Notes: generated by a model from the sequence alone, not told the origin. Shown: positions 1 through 9,105, numbered from the stretch's first letter. The stretch is 64,000 nucleotides of DNA from Marinobacterium stanieri (GCF_900155945.1 NZ_FTMN01000013.1:1-64000), one strand, 5' to 3'. Made by a program: numbers and translations.

Positions 1-78
1 CGCAAGTGCCTTGGGTTCAGGCAGCCTGAAGTCGTGTTTCGGGAATACCTTCAGGCTGCATAGGCGAGTGTCGCACTT
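1..78 (+). mobile_element. IS30-family element, 3' end only (cut by window start)
   Basis: The first 63 bases encode the last 20 residues of an IS30 transposase (begins RKCLGFRQPE, ends LQAA then TAG), followed by the terminal inverted repeat gtgtcgcactt at 68-78. The same C-terminus and repeat occur in opposite orientation in the IS30 copy at 30.2-31.2 kb. The 16 bases after this end (79-94) also match the outer flank of that copy at about 14 of 16 positions, so the true IS boundary may lie a little further out. The rest of the element is outside the window. Confidence 0.85.
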
Positions 79-244
79 CGTAGTTGAATCCGCGCGAAGG
101 TATCCTCTTGAAAAGGCTACTTATTCGTGGGCAGTTACACAATCAGGTTTACAGGCTCAGACACAGGATGCGCCATATAAACTATTCTCAGTAGTACCCC
201 GCCTTCTTTCAGAACTCACCTAAGGATTAGAAGAGGTACTGACT

Positions 245-1606
245 ATGTCAGATTACGCTCATATAGCCCAGTCTGTATTGTATTTACAACCAAATCGGAC
301 TGATGACAATGAAGTAATCAACCAGCTGCAAGATAATTGGAATTTGAATGTCGTGCAGCATACTGATATTCAAGAAAAATCTATGTACGAAAGTCTACCG
401 CATGTCGGGCTTCTTCATTTGGAGAAAACTGATGATTTTCATTTGGGGCATTTACGCAATTTTATTGATCAACATCCGGATACACAGTGGGTTGCATTAA
501 CCTCCGAAGAGTGTATCAACAGTCCAGTAGTGCGATGCCTTATTACTGAAAGCTGCTATGACTACTTTACTTTGCCACTTCATGCAGATGCCATTCAAAA
601 TCTTGCTTTCACTTTAGGGCATGCTTTGGGCATGTCGTTCTTGCAACGGCGTTCACGTGAAGACAACGTATGTGATGACTACGAAATGGTAGGTACTAGT
701 CATGGCATGCTTAAGTTATTCAAGGCACTGCGTAGAGTTGCGTTGGTTGATGCACCGGTTTTAATTACTGGAGAAAGTGGCACAGGTAAAGAACTAATTG
801 CCCGTGCCATTCACGAGCGTTCATTTCGCCATGCCAAGCCTTTTATTGCCGTAAATTGCGGCGCTTTGCCTGACGCCTTGGTGCAATCTGAACTTTTTGG
901 TCATGAAAAAGGGGCATTTACTGGTGCTGTCAGTCAGAAAATTGGCCAGATCGAAGCTGCCAATCAAGGTACGCTATTTCTGGACGAGATAGGGGATCTA
1001 CCATTGGATCAACAGGTCAATTTGCTCCGTTTTTTGCAAGAACAAAATATTCGGCGTCTGGGAGCAACCCAAGACACACCTGTCGACATTAGAGTCCTTG
1101 CGGCAACTCACGTAGATTTGGAGCATGCGGTCAAGGACGGGTATTTTCGTGAGGATCTGCTGTATCGGCTTAACGTGTTACAGCTAACTCCCCCACCATT
1201 AAGGGAGCGGCATGAAGACATAGAACTGCTAGCACGTTTCTTTTTCGGACGCTTTCAATCGGAGGGTACCAAAACTGTTAGGGGGTTTAGCCAAAACGCT
1301 TTGCTGGCGTTACAGCGGCATAACTGGCCAGGTAATGTCCGCGAACTAATCAACAGAATACGTCGGGCTATCGTGATGTGCGAAAAACGCATGATTTCAC
1401 CCGCTGATCTAGGGCTTCCCATGCCGTCGGAAAATCCATCTGAATACCCGGGCCAGAGTTTGAAGTCCGCACGTGAAAGTGCTGAAAAAAAAGCGGTGCA
1501 GCAAGCGATCGCACAGGCAGCAGGCAACATAACAAGGGCTGCTAAACAACTACAGGTATCACGCATCACGTTGTACCGATTATTGGATAAATATAGACTC
1601 AACTAA
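245..1606 (+). CDS. sigma-54-dependent transcriptional activator (AAA+, Fis-type HTH)
   Basis: A 453-residue bacterial enhancer-binding protein. The N-terminal ~130 residues look like a degenerate receiver domain of the VpsR type without a clear phospho-acceptor Asp. The AAA+ domain starts near residue 150 with Walker A GESGTGKE (~175), the sigma-54 contact motif GAFTGA (~222), Walker B LFLDEIGD and an arginine-finger region. The last ~40 residues form a Fis-type helix-turn-helix (ITRAAKQLQVSRITLYRLLDK). An agaggta ribosome site precedes the ATG. It lies just upstream of the Fap-like operon, which has a candidate -24/-12 promoter, so it very probably activates that operon. Input signal unknown; c-di-GMP binding, as in VpsR or FleQ, is only a possibility. 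Confidence 0.9.
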   Translation: MSDYAHIAQSVLYLQPNRTDDNEVINQLQDNWNLNVVQHTDIQEKSMYESLPHVGLLHLEKTDDFHLGHLRNFIDQHPDTQWVALTSEECINSPVVRCLITESCYDYFTLPLHADAIQNLAFTLGHALGMSFLQRRSREDNVCDDYEMVGTSHGMLKLFKALRRVALVDAPVLITGESGTGKELIARAIHERSFRHAKPFIAVNCGALPDALVQSELFGHEKGAFTGAVSQKIGQIEAANQGTLFLDEIGDLPLDQQVNLLRFLQEQNIRRLGATQDTPVDIRVLAATHVDLEHAVKDGYFREDLLYRLNVLQLTPPPLRERHEDIELLARFFFGRFQSEGTKTVRGFSQNALLALQRHNWPGNVRELINRIRRAIVMCEKRMISPADLGLPMPSENPSEYPGQSLKSARESAEKKAVQQAIAQAAGNITRAAKQLQVSRITLYRLLDKYRLN

Positions 1607-1613
1607 TGCCCAG

Positions 1614-1631
1614 TGTAACAGGGATGTTACA
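1614..1631. promoter_or_regulatory. palindrome, candidate binding site of the sigma-54 activator
   Basis: Perfect inverted repeat TGTAACA-N4-TGTTACA, eight bases after the activator's stop codon and about 175 bp upstream of the candidate -24/-12 element. This is the usual position of an upstream activating sequence for an enhancer-binding protein. Binding by the neighbouring activator is inferred. Confidence 0.5.
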
Positions 1632-1804
1632 GCTGCACATGTTTCTAACTAATTGTTTTCAAATTACTCCTATCAATATCTCACATAAAGTGTTAAATAC
1701 CTGACACCATCAGAGACCTAGCAATTCCCTCATTTTCTTCATCAAGCTCCCCCTCCCCTCTATACCTGTCAAAAAAGACATATGAAACAGTATGTTCTCA
1801 ACCA

Positions 1805-1820
1805 TGGCGCTATTCATGCA
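1805..1820 (+). promoter_or_regulatory. candidate sigma-54 (-24/-12) promoter
   Basis: TGGCGCTATTCATGCA has the GG-N10-GC core and matches the consensus TGGCAC-N5-TTGCA at all but two of the fixed positions. It sits downstream of the sigma-54 activator gene and upstream of the first Fap-like structural gene, which argues that translation starts downstream of about 1830 and not at the earlier ATG at 1792. Confidence 0.55.
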
Positions 1821-1908
1821 GTGTTTCTGCACAAAAGCATCAAAACGTCGAGGTGCCAACCGACATGAATATCATCCTTTGGGACGAATGTTGGATGGAG
1901 TACCACTC

Positions 1909-2577
1909 ATGCAGACAACCGCTGTTACAGGAATCAAGATCATGGCAGACAAGGCAGGTTTTCACAGAATGATCGTTATACTTCTGGCCGGAATCACGTT
2001 GCCTACTATGGCGGCATCTGAAATAGATCCTCCTTTATCCCCTTACGTTACACAGAGCCAAATTCAAGGTATCGCACTTAGCAACACGCGCGGAGTCGTG
2101 GGGGTAAACTTGTCAGCAGGCGACAGCAACGATCAGATCAATGCGCGTGCTCTATCCCTAAGCACCGGTCCAGGGGTTAGCAGCGCCCGCAACCAAACTC
2201 AGCAGCATGTACACCTTATTTCTGAATCGCCTAACAGCACTATCAGTAAGATCGAGGGCAAAGCATTTTCAAACTCCAGAGGTTTAATTTCAGTAAATCT
2301 TGTCAGCGGTGCCGGCAATGCTCAAACGAACGCTATTGCCATTAGTTTATCCACTAACGGCGTGGCAGTTTCAGAAAACGAATTGAGTATGTCTGTCAGC
2401 GGACAGCCTGTGACTGTCGATGATTCACTCACATCTTCACATAGTCGGGAAACCTCCATCAGCGCAGATGCCTTTGTTGACGCCAAGGGCGTGCTACAGA
2501 TAAATCAGCTGGCCGGTTCAGGTAATGCGACCAGCAATAGTTTTGGTCTCAGTGTTTCACTGGGGTCAACACCGTGA
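1909..2577 (+). CDS. secreted repeat protein, candidate minor subunit of a Fap-like amyloid or surface fibre
   Basis: A secreted protein with a hydrophobic signal segment (MIVILLAGITLPTMAAS). Three copies of a motif follow, each close to [AV]F/LSN-[ST]RG-x4-VN-x2-[AS]G-x2-N-x-Q-x-N-x-[IL]-[ALS]; the third is degenerate. The same motif recurs three times in the next gene. It is N/Q/S/G-rich and cysteine-poor in the mature part, as amyloid subunits such as curlins and FapB/FapC are. The start at 1909 has a ggag ribosome site 8 bases upstream; 1942 (agga, shorter n-region) is equally possible. Its neighbours are a C39 peptidase and an outer-membrane channel. Assignment to a fibre subunit is inference from architecture, not clear homology. 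Confidence 0.65.
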   Translation: MQTTAVTGIKIMADKAGFHRMIVILLAGITLPTMAASEIDPPLSPYVTQSQIQGIALSNTRGVVGVNLSAGDSNDQINARALSLSTGPGVSSARNQTQQHVHLISESPNSTISKIEGKAFSNSRGLISVNLVSGAGNAQTNAIAISLSTNGVAVSENELSMSVSGQPVTVDDSLTSSHSRETSISADAFVDAKGVLQINQLAGSGNATSNSFGLSVSLGSTP

Positions 2578-2625
2578 CCGGGGGAGCTCTACGTCCGGTC
2601 ATTTGTATAACAAAGGAGAAATGTC

Positions 2626-3828
2626 ATGAAACAGGTATTCAAAATCGCTCCATTGGCACTGGCAGTTGCCGCGTTCAGTATGCCTTCTCTTGCCAATGAT
2701 CATGGAAGTGATGGCCATAAGGGTCCTGGTAAGCACAAAGAAGGCGCGAGCTTAAGTAAGAAAGTGCATGTCAGCAAACATGTTGACTACAAGGGAGAAG
2801 TCGATATCGACGGAAGAATACGCGTTGATTCACTTGGCATGGCAATTGTGGATCTTAAGCAGGAAACTATAAAGAATGAAAGCCTGGTCGACAGAGTCGA
2901 TAACAATGCCACTATTGGTGACGAGGTGCTTGGTCGTGCCCGAGGCAATATTGGAGTGAACATTAGTGCAGGCGATAACAACGTACAAAGTAACTCTGCG
3001 GCACTAGCGGCTGCAGACGCTTCATTTGCCTTTGGTTCCGCTGATGCCGAAGTTTTTGTAGATCAAACGTCTACAGAAAACGTGACTTACTTTATCGGAA
3101 CAATGAACAACGCTGGCATAAGCGGGAGTGCCTTAGCTAATGCTCGCGGTAATATCGGCGTCAACGTTGCAGCCGGTGCTGTTAACGTTCAAAGCAACGC
3201 CTTTGGTGGTTCGGTCGCCTCTGGCTCTATGGGCGAAGCAACCTCGTCAGTTAAACAGAGTACAACCAATAACACGACAAATACACTGCCAGAAGAAGCC
3301 TTTGAAGTGGTTACCACCAACTTTAGTGTTGATGGCACTTTGAATGGCAGCTATGAAGGTGGCGGTCTTGGTAGTTATGACACCGTAGGCTCTAGCATTG
3401 ATGGTACAGCTGTACAAACCAGTGCCGTTTACCCAGAAATGTGGATGGACGACGGTGAACACGATAATGGAGACACTTCAGAGCTTGTTGGTCATCTCGA
3501 CTTCGACACCGAAAACCCAAGTGGCGGGGTTTTCGAGTTCGATGTGAATGGCAATGTAATCCCTGACTCTGACCAGGGAAATTTGCAGTTCACTGAAGCA
3601 GGCTTGCAGTCACTAGGCGGCACTCTGTCAGGGTCTGTTGACCATCTCATCAGTAAAGAATACACGCGGCACGAAAACAATGCCTCTATGAGTGGAGGTG
3701 TATTGAATAGTGCACGCGGCAATATTGGTGTGAACGTAACAGCTGGTGCCAATAACCTGCAAAACAATAGTTTGGCACTTAGCCGTCTCAATGTAGCTGG
3801 CGCAGTTGACCCAACTCCGGGAGAATAA
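2626..3828 (+). CDS. secreted repeat protein, candidate major subunit of the Fap-like fibre
   Basis: A 400-residue protein with a clear signal peptide (cleavage near SLAND) and a His/Lys-rich start (DHGSDGHKGPGKHKEG). Three near-perfect copies of ARGNIGVN-x2-AG-x2-N-x-Q-x-N occur near residues 107, 169 and 363, separated by acidic Ser/Thr/Gly-rich linkers; the second and third copies are about 190 residues apart. The spacing of short conserved repeats by variable linkers resembles FapC. An aaggag ribosome site lies 9 bases before the ATG. It follows the related smaller protein and is followed by a strong hairpin before the peptidase gene, which would favour high expression of the subunit. Similar proteins are sometimes labelled adhesin or heme-utilisation protein; the latter has no support here. 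Confidence 0.7.
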   Translation: MKQVFKIAPLALAVAAFSMPSLANDHGSDGHKGPGKHKEGASLSKKVHVSKHVDYKGEVDIDGRIRVDSLGMAIVDLKQETIKNESLVDRVDNNATIGDEVLGRARGNIGVNISAGDNNVQSNSAALAAADASFAFGSADAEVFVDQTSTENVTYFIGTMNNAGISGSALANARGNIGVNVAAGAVNVQSNAFGGSVASGSMGEATSSVKQSTTNNTTNTLPEEAFEVVTTNFSVDGTLNGSYEGGGLGSYDTVGSSIDGTAVQTSAVYPEMWMDDGEHDNGDTSELVGHLDFDTENPSGGVFEFDVNGNVIPDSDQGNLQFTEAGLQSLGGTLSGSVDHLISKEYTRHENNASMSGGVLNSARGNIGVNVTAGANNLQNNSLALSRLNVAGAVDPTPGE

Positions 3829-3868
3829 CCTCGCGCTATGAGTCATCTTTCACCTCAGAACGATCCAT

Positions 3869-3894
3869 CATTGCCCGACTTAGGTCGGGCAATG
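3869..3894 (+). promoter_or_regulatory. intercistronic hairpin (attenuator or mRNA stabiliser)
   Basis: Perfect 11-bp stem cattgcccgac / gtcgggcaatg with loop ttag, between the major repeat-protein gene and the C39 peptidase gene. No T-run follows, so it is not a classical terminator. It could lower downstream transcription or protect the upstream subunit mRNA, as between other fibre subunit and export genes. Confidence 0.6.
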
Positions 3895-3918
3895 ATTACA
3901 ATAATAAAGAGGCGTGCC

Positions 3919-4626
3919 ATGTTCAGATCTCGCACCCTATTCAAAGCATTACCCCCACTGGTCTGTATATTGGTACTTACACTGGGCAGCCCGGCGCAAG
4001 CCGAAAGTTTTGGGGGCATTCTCCCGAGCGGTTCATTTGTCCACAAAGAAATTATCAGTCTGCGCGAGCGACGCTATTCCAGCCTGGTACAACAACAGAC
4101 CGACTTCAGCTGTGGCGCTGCTTCTTTAGCAACCATCTTGCGCTATGCCTACGGCCTAGATGTCACGGAAGCCGACGTGCTTGATGGCTTATTTGCCGTC
4201 AGCGACCCTCAGGTTGTTCAACAACAGGGGTTCTCCTTACTCAACATAAAACACTACGTAGAGCGTGTTGGCTTTCGAGGCCGTGGCTATGTGGTTAACG
4301 CCAAAACGCTGGATGAACTCAAAATACCCACTATAGTGCTGCTGGATCTGAATGGTTATAAACATTTTGTCGTACTCAAGAAATCAGCTGATGGGTTGGT
4401 ATACTTGGCCGATCCTGCACTGGGCAACAAAATCATGCCCAAAGATGAATTCATGAACAATTGGAACGGCATTGTTTTTGCCGTTATCGGCAAAGGTTTT
4501 AACCGTGAATCAACTTTACTGAACCCGCCCCCTCCTTTAACCACACGTGGCCTAATCAATGTTTTCGCACCCATCACTAATGCAGAACTACTGGAGTATG
4601 GATTCGGCCATACCGATCTGCTGTGA
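3919..4626 (+). CDS. C39-family cysteine peptidase (FapD-like)
   Basis: About 235 residues. The signal segment is FKALPPLVCILVLTLGSPAQA. The papain-like C39 fold shows the catalytic Cys in QQTDFSCGAASLATIL, the His in KHFVVLKK and the Asp in LADPALG, so the triad is intact. In Fap systems FapD is the periplasmic C39-like peptidase needed for subunit export, and stand-alone C39 domains otherwise remove GG-type leaders in ABC exporters. No ABC transporter is present, which favours the Fap-like role. The ATG at 3919 has an agagg ribosome site and places the signal peptide at the N-terminus; the longer frame from 3838 would bury it and run through the hairpin. Confidence 0.8.
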   Translation: MFRSRTLFKALPPLVCILVLTLGSPAQAESFGGILPSGSFVHKEIISLRERRYSSLVQQQTDFSCGAASLATILRYAYGLDVTEADVLDGLFAVSDPQVVQQQGFSLLNIKHYVERVGFRGRGYVVNAKTLDELKIPTIVLLDLNGYKHFVVLKKSADGLVYLADPALGNKIMPKDEFMNNWNGIVFAVIGKGFNRESTLLNPPPPLTTRGLINVFAPITNAELLEYGFGHTDLL

Positions 4627-4647
4627 ATACTGCAGGGAGGAATCGTC

Positions 4648-5463
4648 ATGACACAATTATTATGTCATATAGGTTCATTACCAAATTGGGTAATGGCACT
4701 AACTTTATCGGTCACTTTCAGCCTTCCAAGCAACGCAGGAACGATAATGGAGAAAAAAAGCACCTTTGGATTAAAAGGGCAAGAAGTCCCTGATCAGATA
4801 CTAGCATCCATACGTGGGCGTTTTGTAGAAGGACGTCAGGTCGCTTTCTTTGGTGTCGAAATGCGCACCAACTGGATCCAATCCGACAATCATTCTTTGA
4901 ACATGCAGATGAACGTCAACATAGATCTGTCTTCTGGCCGCCACCAACCGATAATAAATATTTACCATAGTCAGGATATCGGCACGGCTACACTTGGAGC
5001 TTTCACTCCAGCACTGGTTGATGTCAGTGACAATGGCGCGCTGAATTCAGTTTCAGGCGTAGTGCAAAATATTCAGGTCGCTGGTGACGGCAATAGTATT
5101 CACAATAATGTTAACTGGGAAGTGCGTGAACAGCAGCTTCTCCCGAGTTCTGTAGGGCTTAGCATGACGCCAGCAACTGCAGGCGGCCACTACGTTGACC
5201 TTTCCGGTCGCCATACTCAAGTGGTCATTGGTAACCAAGGGATTGGCTATCAGATTGATATCCCGGACATTGGTCGCGTTACTCAACAGCTTTCCAGCCA
5301 AAACCTGAAAGGAGGCGCATTACTACAAAGTTCACAAATCCATAGTCACTACAATCAGGTGATGAATCATATTGGCTTGCAGGTCGATCTGAGCCCAGCC
5401 CACAAAAACATGGAGCAGCTGCGTATGCTAAACCGATCACTTGAGCAGTTGCGGGGATTGTAA
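4648..5463 (+). CDS. secreted protein of the Fap-like operon (FapE-like position)
   Basis: 271 residues with a signal segment (ALTLSVTFSLPSNAG). The body is beta-rich with Asn/Gln/Ser/Gly patches. A segment near residues 50-70 reads ASIRGRFVEGRQVAFFGVEM and precedes a region with VQNIQVAGDGNSIHNN, which recalls the repeat motif of the two subunit genes (G-x-N-x2-N-N). It lies between the C39 peptidase and the outer-membrane channel gene, the position of FapE in fapA-F. A gggagg ribosome site precedes the ATG. Function unknown; a minor fibre component or secretion partner is the best guess. Confidence 0.6.
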   Translation: MTQLLCHIGSLPNWVMALTLSVTFSLPSNAGTIMEKKSTFGLKGQEVPDQILASIRGRFVEGRQVAFFGVEMRTNWIQSDNHSLNMQMNVNIDLSSGRHQPIINIYHSQDIGTATLGAFTPALVDVSDNGALNSVSGVVQNIQVAGDGNSIHNNVNWEVREQQLLPSSVGLSMTPATAGGHYVDLSGRHTQVVIGNQGIGYQIDIPDIGRVTQQLSSQNLKGGALLQSSQIHSHYNQVMNHIGLQVDLSPAHKNMEQLRMLNRSLEQLRGL

Positions 5464-5568
5464 GTGTTGAAAAATGTACATTTGACAGATTTTCTAAAGT
5501 TACTGATAGTTGATGTAAGGAAATCAACTGATGACTAATAAAAATAATATACTTACAGGGGATATCAC

Positions 5569-6795
5569 ATGCCTGTCTTTTCACAACGAGATGCTTTTTT
5601 CGTTAGGGCTATTGCTGGATTGGCGTTGCTGGCTACAGCACCTACAGCCAGTGCTGCTGAGGCATTGACCGCCAGTGAAGCAGAACAACTCCGCTTTGAA
5701 ATTCGACAATTGAAATTGCTCAATCAAAGTCATATCCAGAAATTGCAGCAAATGGAAAACCGGCTGAACCAGCTGGAACCAAGTGCTGAACCTAGTTTGA
5801 GTAAATCGAAAAGCTCCACTGTTGCAAGTAACACAGCGCCCACTAAACGTTCTGCCGACCCAACCGCCAGTGTGGAAAATATCCTTCTGGAAGAACACAC
5901 TCTGTTTACCGACAAGTTTACCTTTGAAGTTGGTATGGACTATACCCACTACGACCGCAAACAGTTGGCGCTGGATGGCTTTCTGGCTTTGGATGCGATT
6001 TTCCTGGGTGATATCGCAGTAGACGATATCAATGCCGACATTTTTACTTGGGATTTCAATGGCCGCTATAACATCAATAAGCGCTGGCAGTTGGGTGCCA
6101 GTATTCCTTTTATCTATCGCACAAGCACTTATCAAAAGAACTTTGTAACCGATAGCGATGCTGCGACAGGCGAAGTCCGCACTATCATTGATGGCAGCAC
6201 CGATGGCTATGGCTTAGGTGATATTACGCTGACTTCTGCATACCAGTTATTCGCGGAAACCCAGAGCCGTCCAGATATTGTCTGGAACCTCAGTGTTAAA
6301 GCGCCGACCGGGAAAGACCCGTATGGGGTCGACACTAAAATTGTAGAAGACGACAATGGTAACCGTCTTGAAATTCCTAAACAGCTGCCTACTGGTAGCG
6401 GCATGTGGAGCCTTAGTACGGGCTTGTCGTTCCTCAAAACAACAGACCCGGCCATTCTGTTTGCCAACGTAGGATATACCCATAACTTCAGCAAAAATTT
6501 TGGTGGTGACACTGGTGAAATCCGATTGGGTGACTCATTTAATTACGGCGTCGGCATAGCTTTCGCGATGAATGAACGCATGAGTCTAAGTATGGCTCTA
6601 TCTCATCGTATCAATTTGGAAAGCGAACAAAATAGCAGCAAAATTATTGGCAGTGATGGTAACGCCGCTACCTTTACGACAGGTGTGACCTATGCTCTTA
6701 GCAATCGCTTGTCGATGCTGACCTCAGTAGGCGTTGGCCTGACACCGGACGCATCCGATTTTAGTATTGGGATAAAATTTCCATACCGATTTTAA
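5569..6795 (+). CDS. outer-membrane beta-barrel with N-terminal coiled coil (FapF-like channel)
   Basis: 408 residues. A signal peptide ending in TASA is followed by a coiled coil at residues ~37-68 (EAEQLRFEIRQLKLLNQSHI, then QKLQQMENRLNQLE). A linker leads to a ~280-residue domain of alternating amphipathic strands ending in IGIKFPYRF, a typical outer-membrane C-terminus with final Phe. FapF is a trimeric barrel with a periplasmic coiled-coil plug, and this order (signal, coiled coil, linker, barrel) is the same. It is last in the operon, so it most likely exports the two repeat proteins. Substrate and oligomeric state are inferred. Confidence 0.72.
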   Translation: MPVFSQRDAFFVRAIAGLALLATAPTASAAEALTASEAEQLRFEIRQLKLLNQSHIQKLQQMENRLNQLEPSAEPSLSKSKSSTVASNTAPTKRSADPTASVENILLEEHTLFTDKFTFEVGMDYTHYDRKQLALDGFLALDAIFLGDIAVDDINADIFTWDFNGRYNINKRWQLGASIPFIYRTSTYQKNFVTDSDAATGEVRTIIDGSTDGYGLGDITLTSAYQLFAETQSRPDIVWNLSVKAPTGKDPYGVDTKIVEDDNGNRLEIPKQLPTGSGMWSLSTGLSFLKTTDPAILFANVGYTHNFSKNFGGDTGEIRLGDSFNYGVGIAFAMNERMSLSMALSHRINLESEQNSSKIIGSDGNAATFTTGVTYALSNRLSMLTSVGVGLTPDASDFSIGIKFPYRF

Positions 6796-6799
6796 GCTA

Positions 6800-7693
6800 G
6801 CTAGGTAGCTGTACGCCGCAGACACCGATCCACTCGGCCAACGTGGAGCCCGACAACGCGACGCCGGCACGGGTAAAGATCTGTTCCTGTCGATACAGCG
6901 GCAGGTGATCGGCGTACTTGGCGCCTGGGTCAACGTCTCGCACTGATCACAAACCCACTTGATCCGGATGTGTCGTTCAACGGTGAACACGCCGGGCGTG
7001 TAGTCGAGCTTCTCACTGACGTCTTCGCCGATGCGCTTGAGCTGGCAGCCGCACGCACAAGCAGTATTGTCCGGCTCATGATGGAATTCGGTACGGGCAG
7101 CTCTGGCGGAGCCGCTCAGGTGTGAGCTGGGTCAGATCTGGGGACGACAGTATGCCCTAGTTTGGGTGGTCTGAGGATGCCCGGATCGGCTAATAGCTCA
7201 TCAGGCCCCTCTGTGCTCAACAGGGTTGCCGCCTCAAATCTAGATAATGACACCCGGCAGCGCCGACGCGCTACCAAGAAAATCCCTGTACCAGTGCAGT
7301 CGGCTGCTCGGCTGTTAAGACCTGGTGATCATCACGCCAGGCCTCGACCCAGTGGTACTTGCCCTTGTTGGGGCGCTGTGCGCATAGCCAGATACCCAGG
7401 CTGTCATGCACTAATACCTTTATCCGGTCACCACCCTTGTTGTTAAACAGGTAAGCGCAGTGTGGGCGAGCCTCACCGAACACGTTTATGACCCGAGCCA
7501 GGGCCGTATATCCATGGTTTCGTGGCCAGCCAGACCTCATCGATGCGGCTCATCGCAGCAGACCCTGCAACCAACGCAGACAGCGGCCAGTTCACGACGA
7601 TGCTACTGTTGGCTCGTGGGATCTTGATACTGATAGTGTCCACTATCGCCAGTGGACGACCGGTGGCTCAAGATGGGTCCGTCAGATGCTTAC
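6800..7693 (-). mobile_element. IS66-family remnant (tnpC and tnpB fragments, one end)
   Basis: On the minus strand the sequence encodes pieces of IS66 proteins. A TnpB-like frame (about 7550 to 7271) contains AMSRIDEVWLATKPW, then after a frameshift VFGEARPHCAYLFNNKGGDRIKVL. A TnpC fragment (about 7130 to 6800) contains [25 protein letters not shown] and then, in another frame, [15 protein letters not shown]. The upstream end gtaagcatctgac (7681-7693 read on the minus strand) resembles the GTAAGCG ends of IS66 elements. Frameshifts and large deletions mean it is dead; the far end is lost next to the Fap-like operon. Confidence 0.75.
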
Positions 7694-8082
7694 TGTTATC
7701 CGGATGCATTAGAAAGATCTTAAGGTCAGGTAAGGGGCAAATGCGGAATTTGGTTGCTCTGATAAAATTTGCGGATTTATAGAGTATAGGAATGTCAATG
7801 TCCCCTCGTACTACTACCAGGTTAGGCTATTGTCTACTTGGGGACATTTGATACATTTCTAAGAACCCTATTCCCAGAAGGGGCATCGATACCTTACCTC
7901 AGAAGCACTCTCCGGGATCTGCTCGATAAAGGCGTCTTCTACGTCCATACGGCTCCCGCTTGTACCGATCCCAGATTCCCTTTGCTGGCGCCAGCAAACA
8001 AGTAACCTCTCATAGCTTTCACTGCAAGCCCAACCATGCAAACAGCGGGCCGGGCATGGTAAACAGCGTTGGTGATGAATGC
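7694..8082. other. intergenic stretch without a recognised gene
   Basis: No supported coding frame. It contains a loose inverted repeat, aatgtcccc near 7796 and ggggacatt near 7842, which resembles the segment just upstream of the IS5 transposase at 35.97 kb (attggggacat). It may be the scar of a lost insertion sequence, but this is weak. Confidence 0.4.
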
Positions 8083-9105
8083 TCAATGTGATTCGAACCA
8101 CTCACGAGCACGTTTCTGGGCTTCATGGATTTGTGTTGGCGTCATCATCTTCGACAAGCGATCTCTGCTGTTAACAGCTTTAGAGTCCCCTTGTGACGCT
8201 GCTAAGTTATACCACATATGGGCATCGGTATAACTTTGAATGACACCTTGACCCTCAGAATACATCACCCCGAGGTTGTACTGTGCACTACTGTGGCCTT
8301 GCTCAGCTGCCAGACGAAACCACTTTATTGTCGCAGAATAGTCCTGCTGGACGCCTGTGCCAAAGTAATACATCAACCCGAGGTTGTACTGAGCACCACT
8401 GTGGCCTTGCTCGGCTGCCAGACGATACCACTTATACGCTTTAGCGTTGTCCTGCTGAACGCCCCAGCCTTTGTAGTACGCCACCCCGACTTTGTGCTGA
8501 GCATAACTGTTGCCTTGCGCAGCAGCTAGCCGAAACCACTTGTATGCTTCGGTATCGTCCTGTTGAACGCCAGCGCCACTTTCGTACATCAGTCCGAGGT
8601 TGTTCTGAGCAAGACTATTACCCTGCTCGGCTGCTAACAGATACCACTTGACCGCCTCAGAGTGGTCCTGAGGAACGCCAATGCCATTTTTATGCATCAC
8701 CCCGAGATAAAACTGGGCATGGTCATTCCCCTGTTCGGCTGCCAGGAGATACCATTTTTTTGCCTCAGCGTAGTCCTGCAGAACACCATTACCTTTGTAA
8801 TACATCAGCCCTAAGTTGTACTGAGCATTACTGTGGCCTTGCTCGGCTGCAGTGAGATACCATTTTTTCGCCTCAGCGAAGTCCTGCACCACGCCCATGC
8901 CCTAGTAGTACATCACCCCGAGGGCATACTGAGCACGATTGTTGCCTTGCTCGGCAACCGGCGTAAGTTCTAGCAATGCTGTTTTATAATCTCCCTTTTG
9001 GGCAGCTTCGAATCCTTTATCAAAATCAGCAGAAAGTGCCTGTGGGGAGCCGCATAGAGCTAGAAGAAGAGGGATTATAGTGATTCTGCGGTTGACCATA
9101 TGCAT
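8083..9105 (-). pseudogene. Sel1-repeat protein interrupted by an in-frame amber codon
   Basis: A secreted solenoid protein: signal peptide (IIPLLLALCGSPQALSA), then about seven 36-residue Sel1-like repeats of the form AAEQG[HN]-x2-AQYNLG-x-MY, ending in a short C-terminal helix. The frame is continuous except for a TAG at 8899-8901, between MYY and GMGVVQDF within the second repeat, exactly where a residue such as Lys or Ser would stand. It therefore reads as a 67-residue N-terminal piece and a 271-residue C-terminal piece. Sel1 proteins act in protein-protein contacts, often in envelope or host-interaction roles. It is a pseudogene by one nonsense mutation unless the codon is suppressed. 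Confidence 0.82.

Noticed and set aside
5581-6135. 184-residue open frame antisense to the FapF-like gene
   Set aside because: Lies within a clear gene, no ribosome site, composition is that of a reversed coding strand.
7868-8101. short minus-strand frame after the Sel1 gene
   Set aside because: No family match, no ribosome site; likely spurious.
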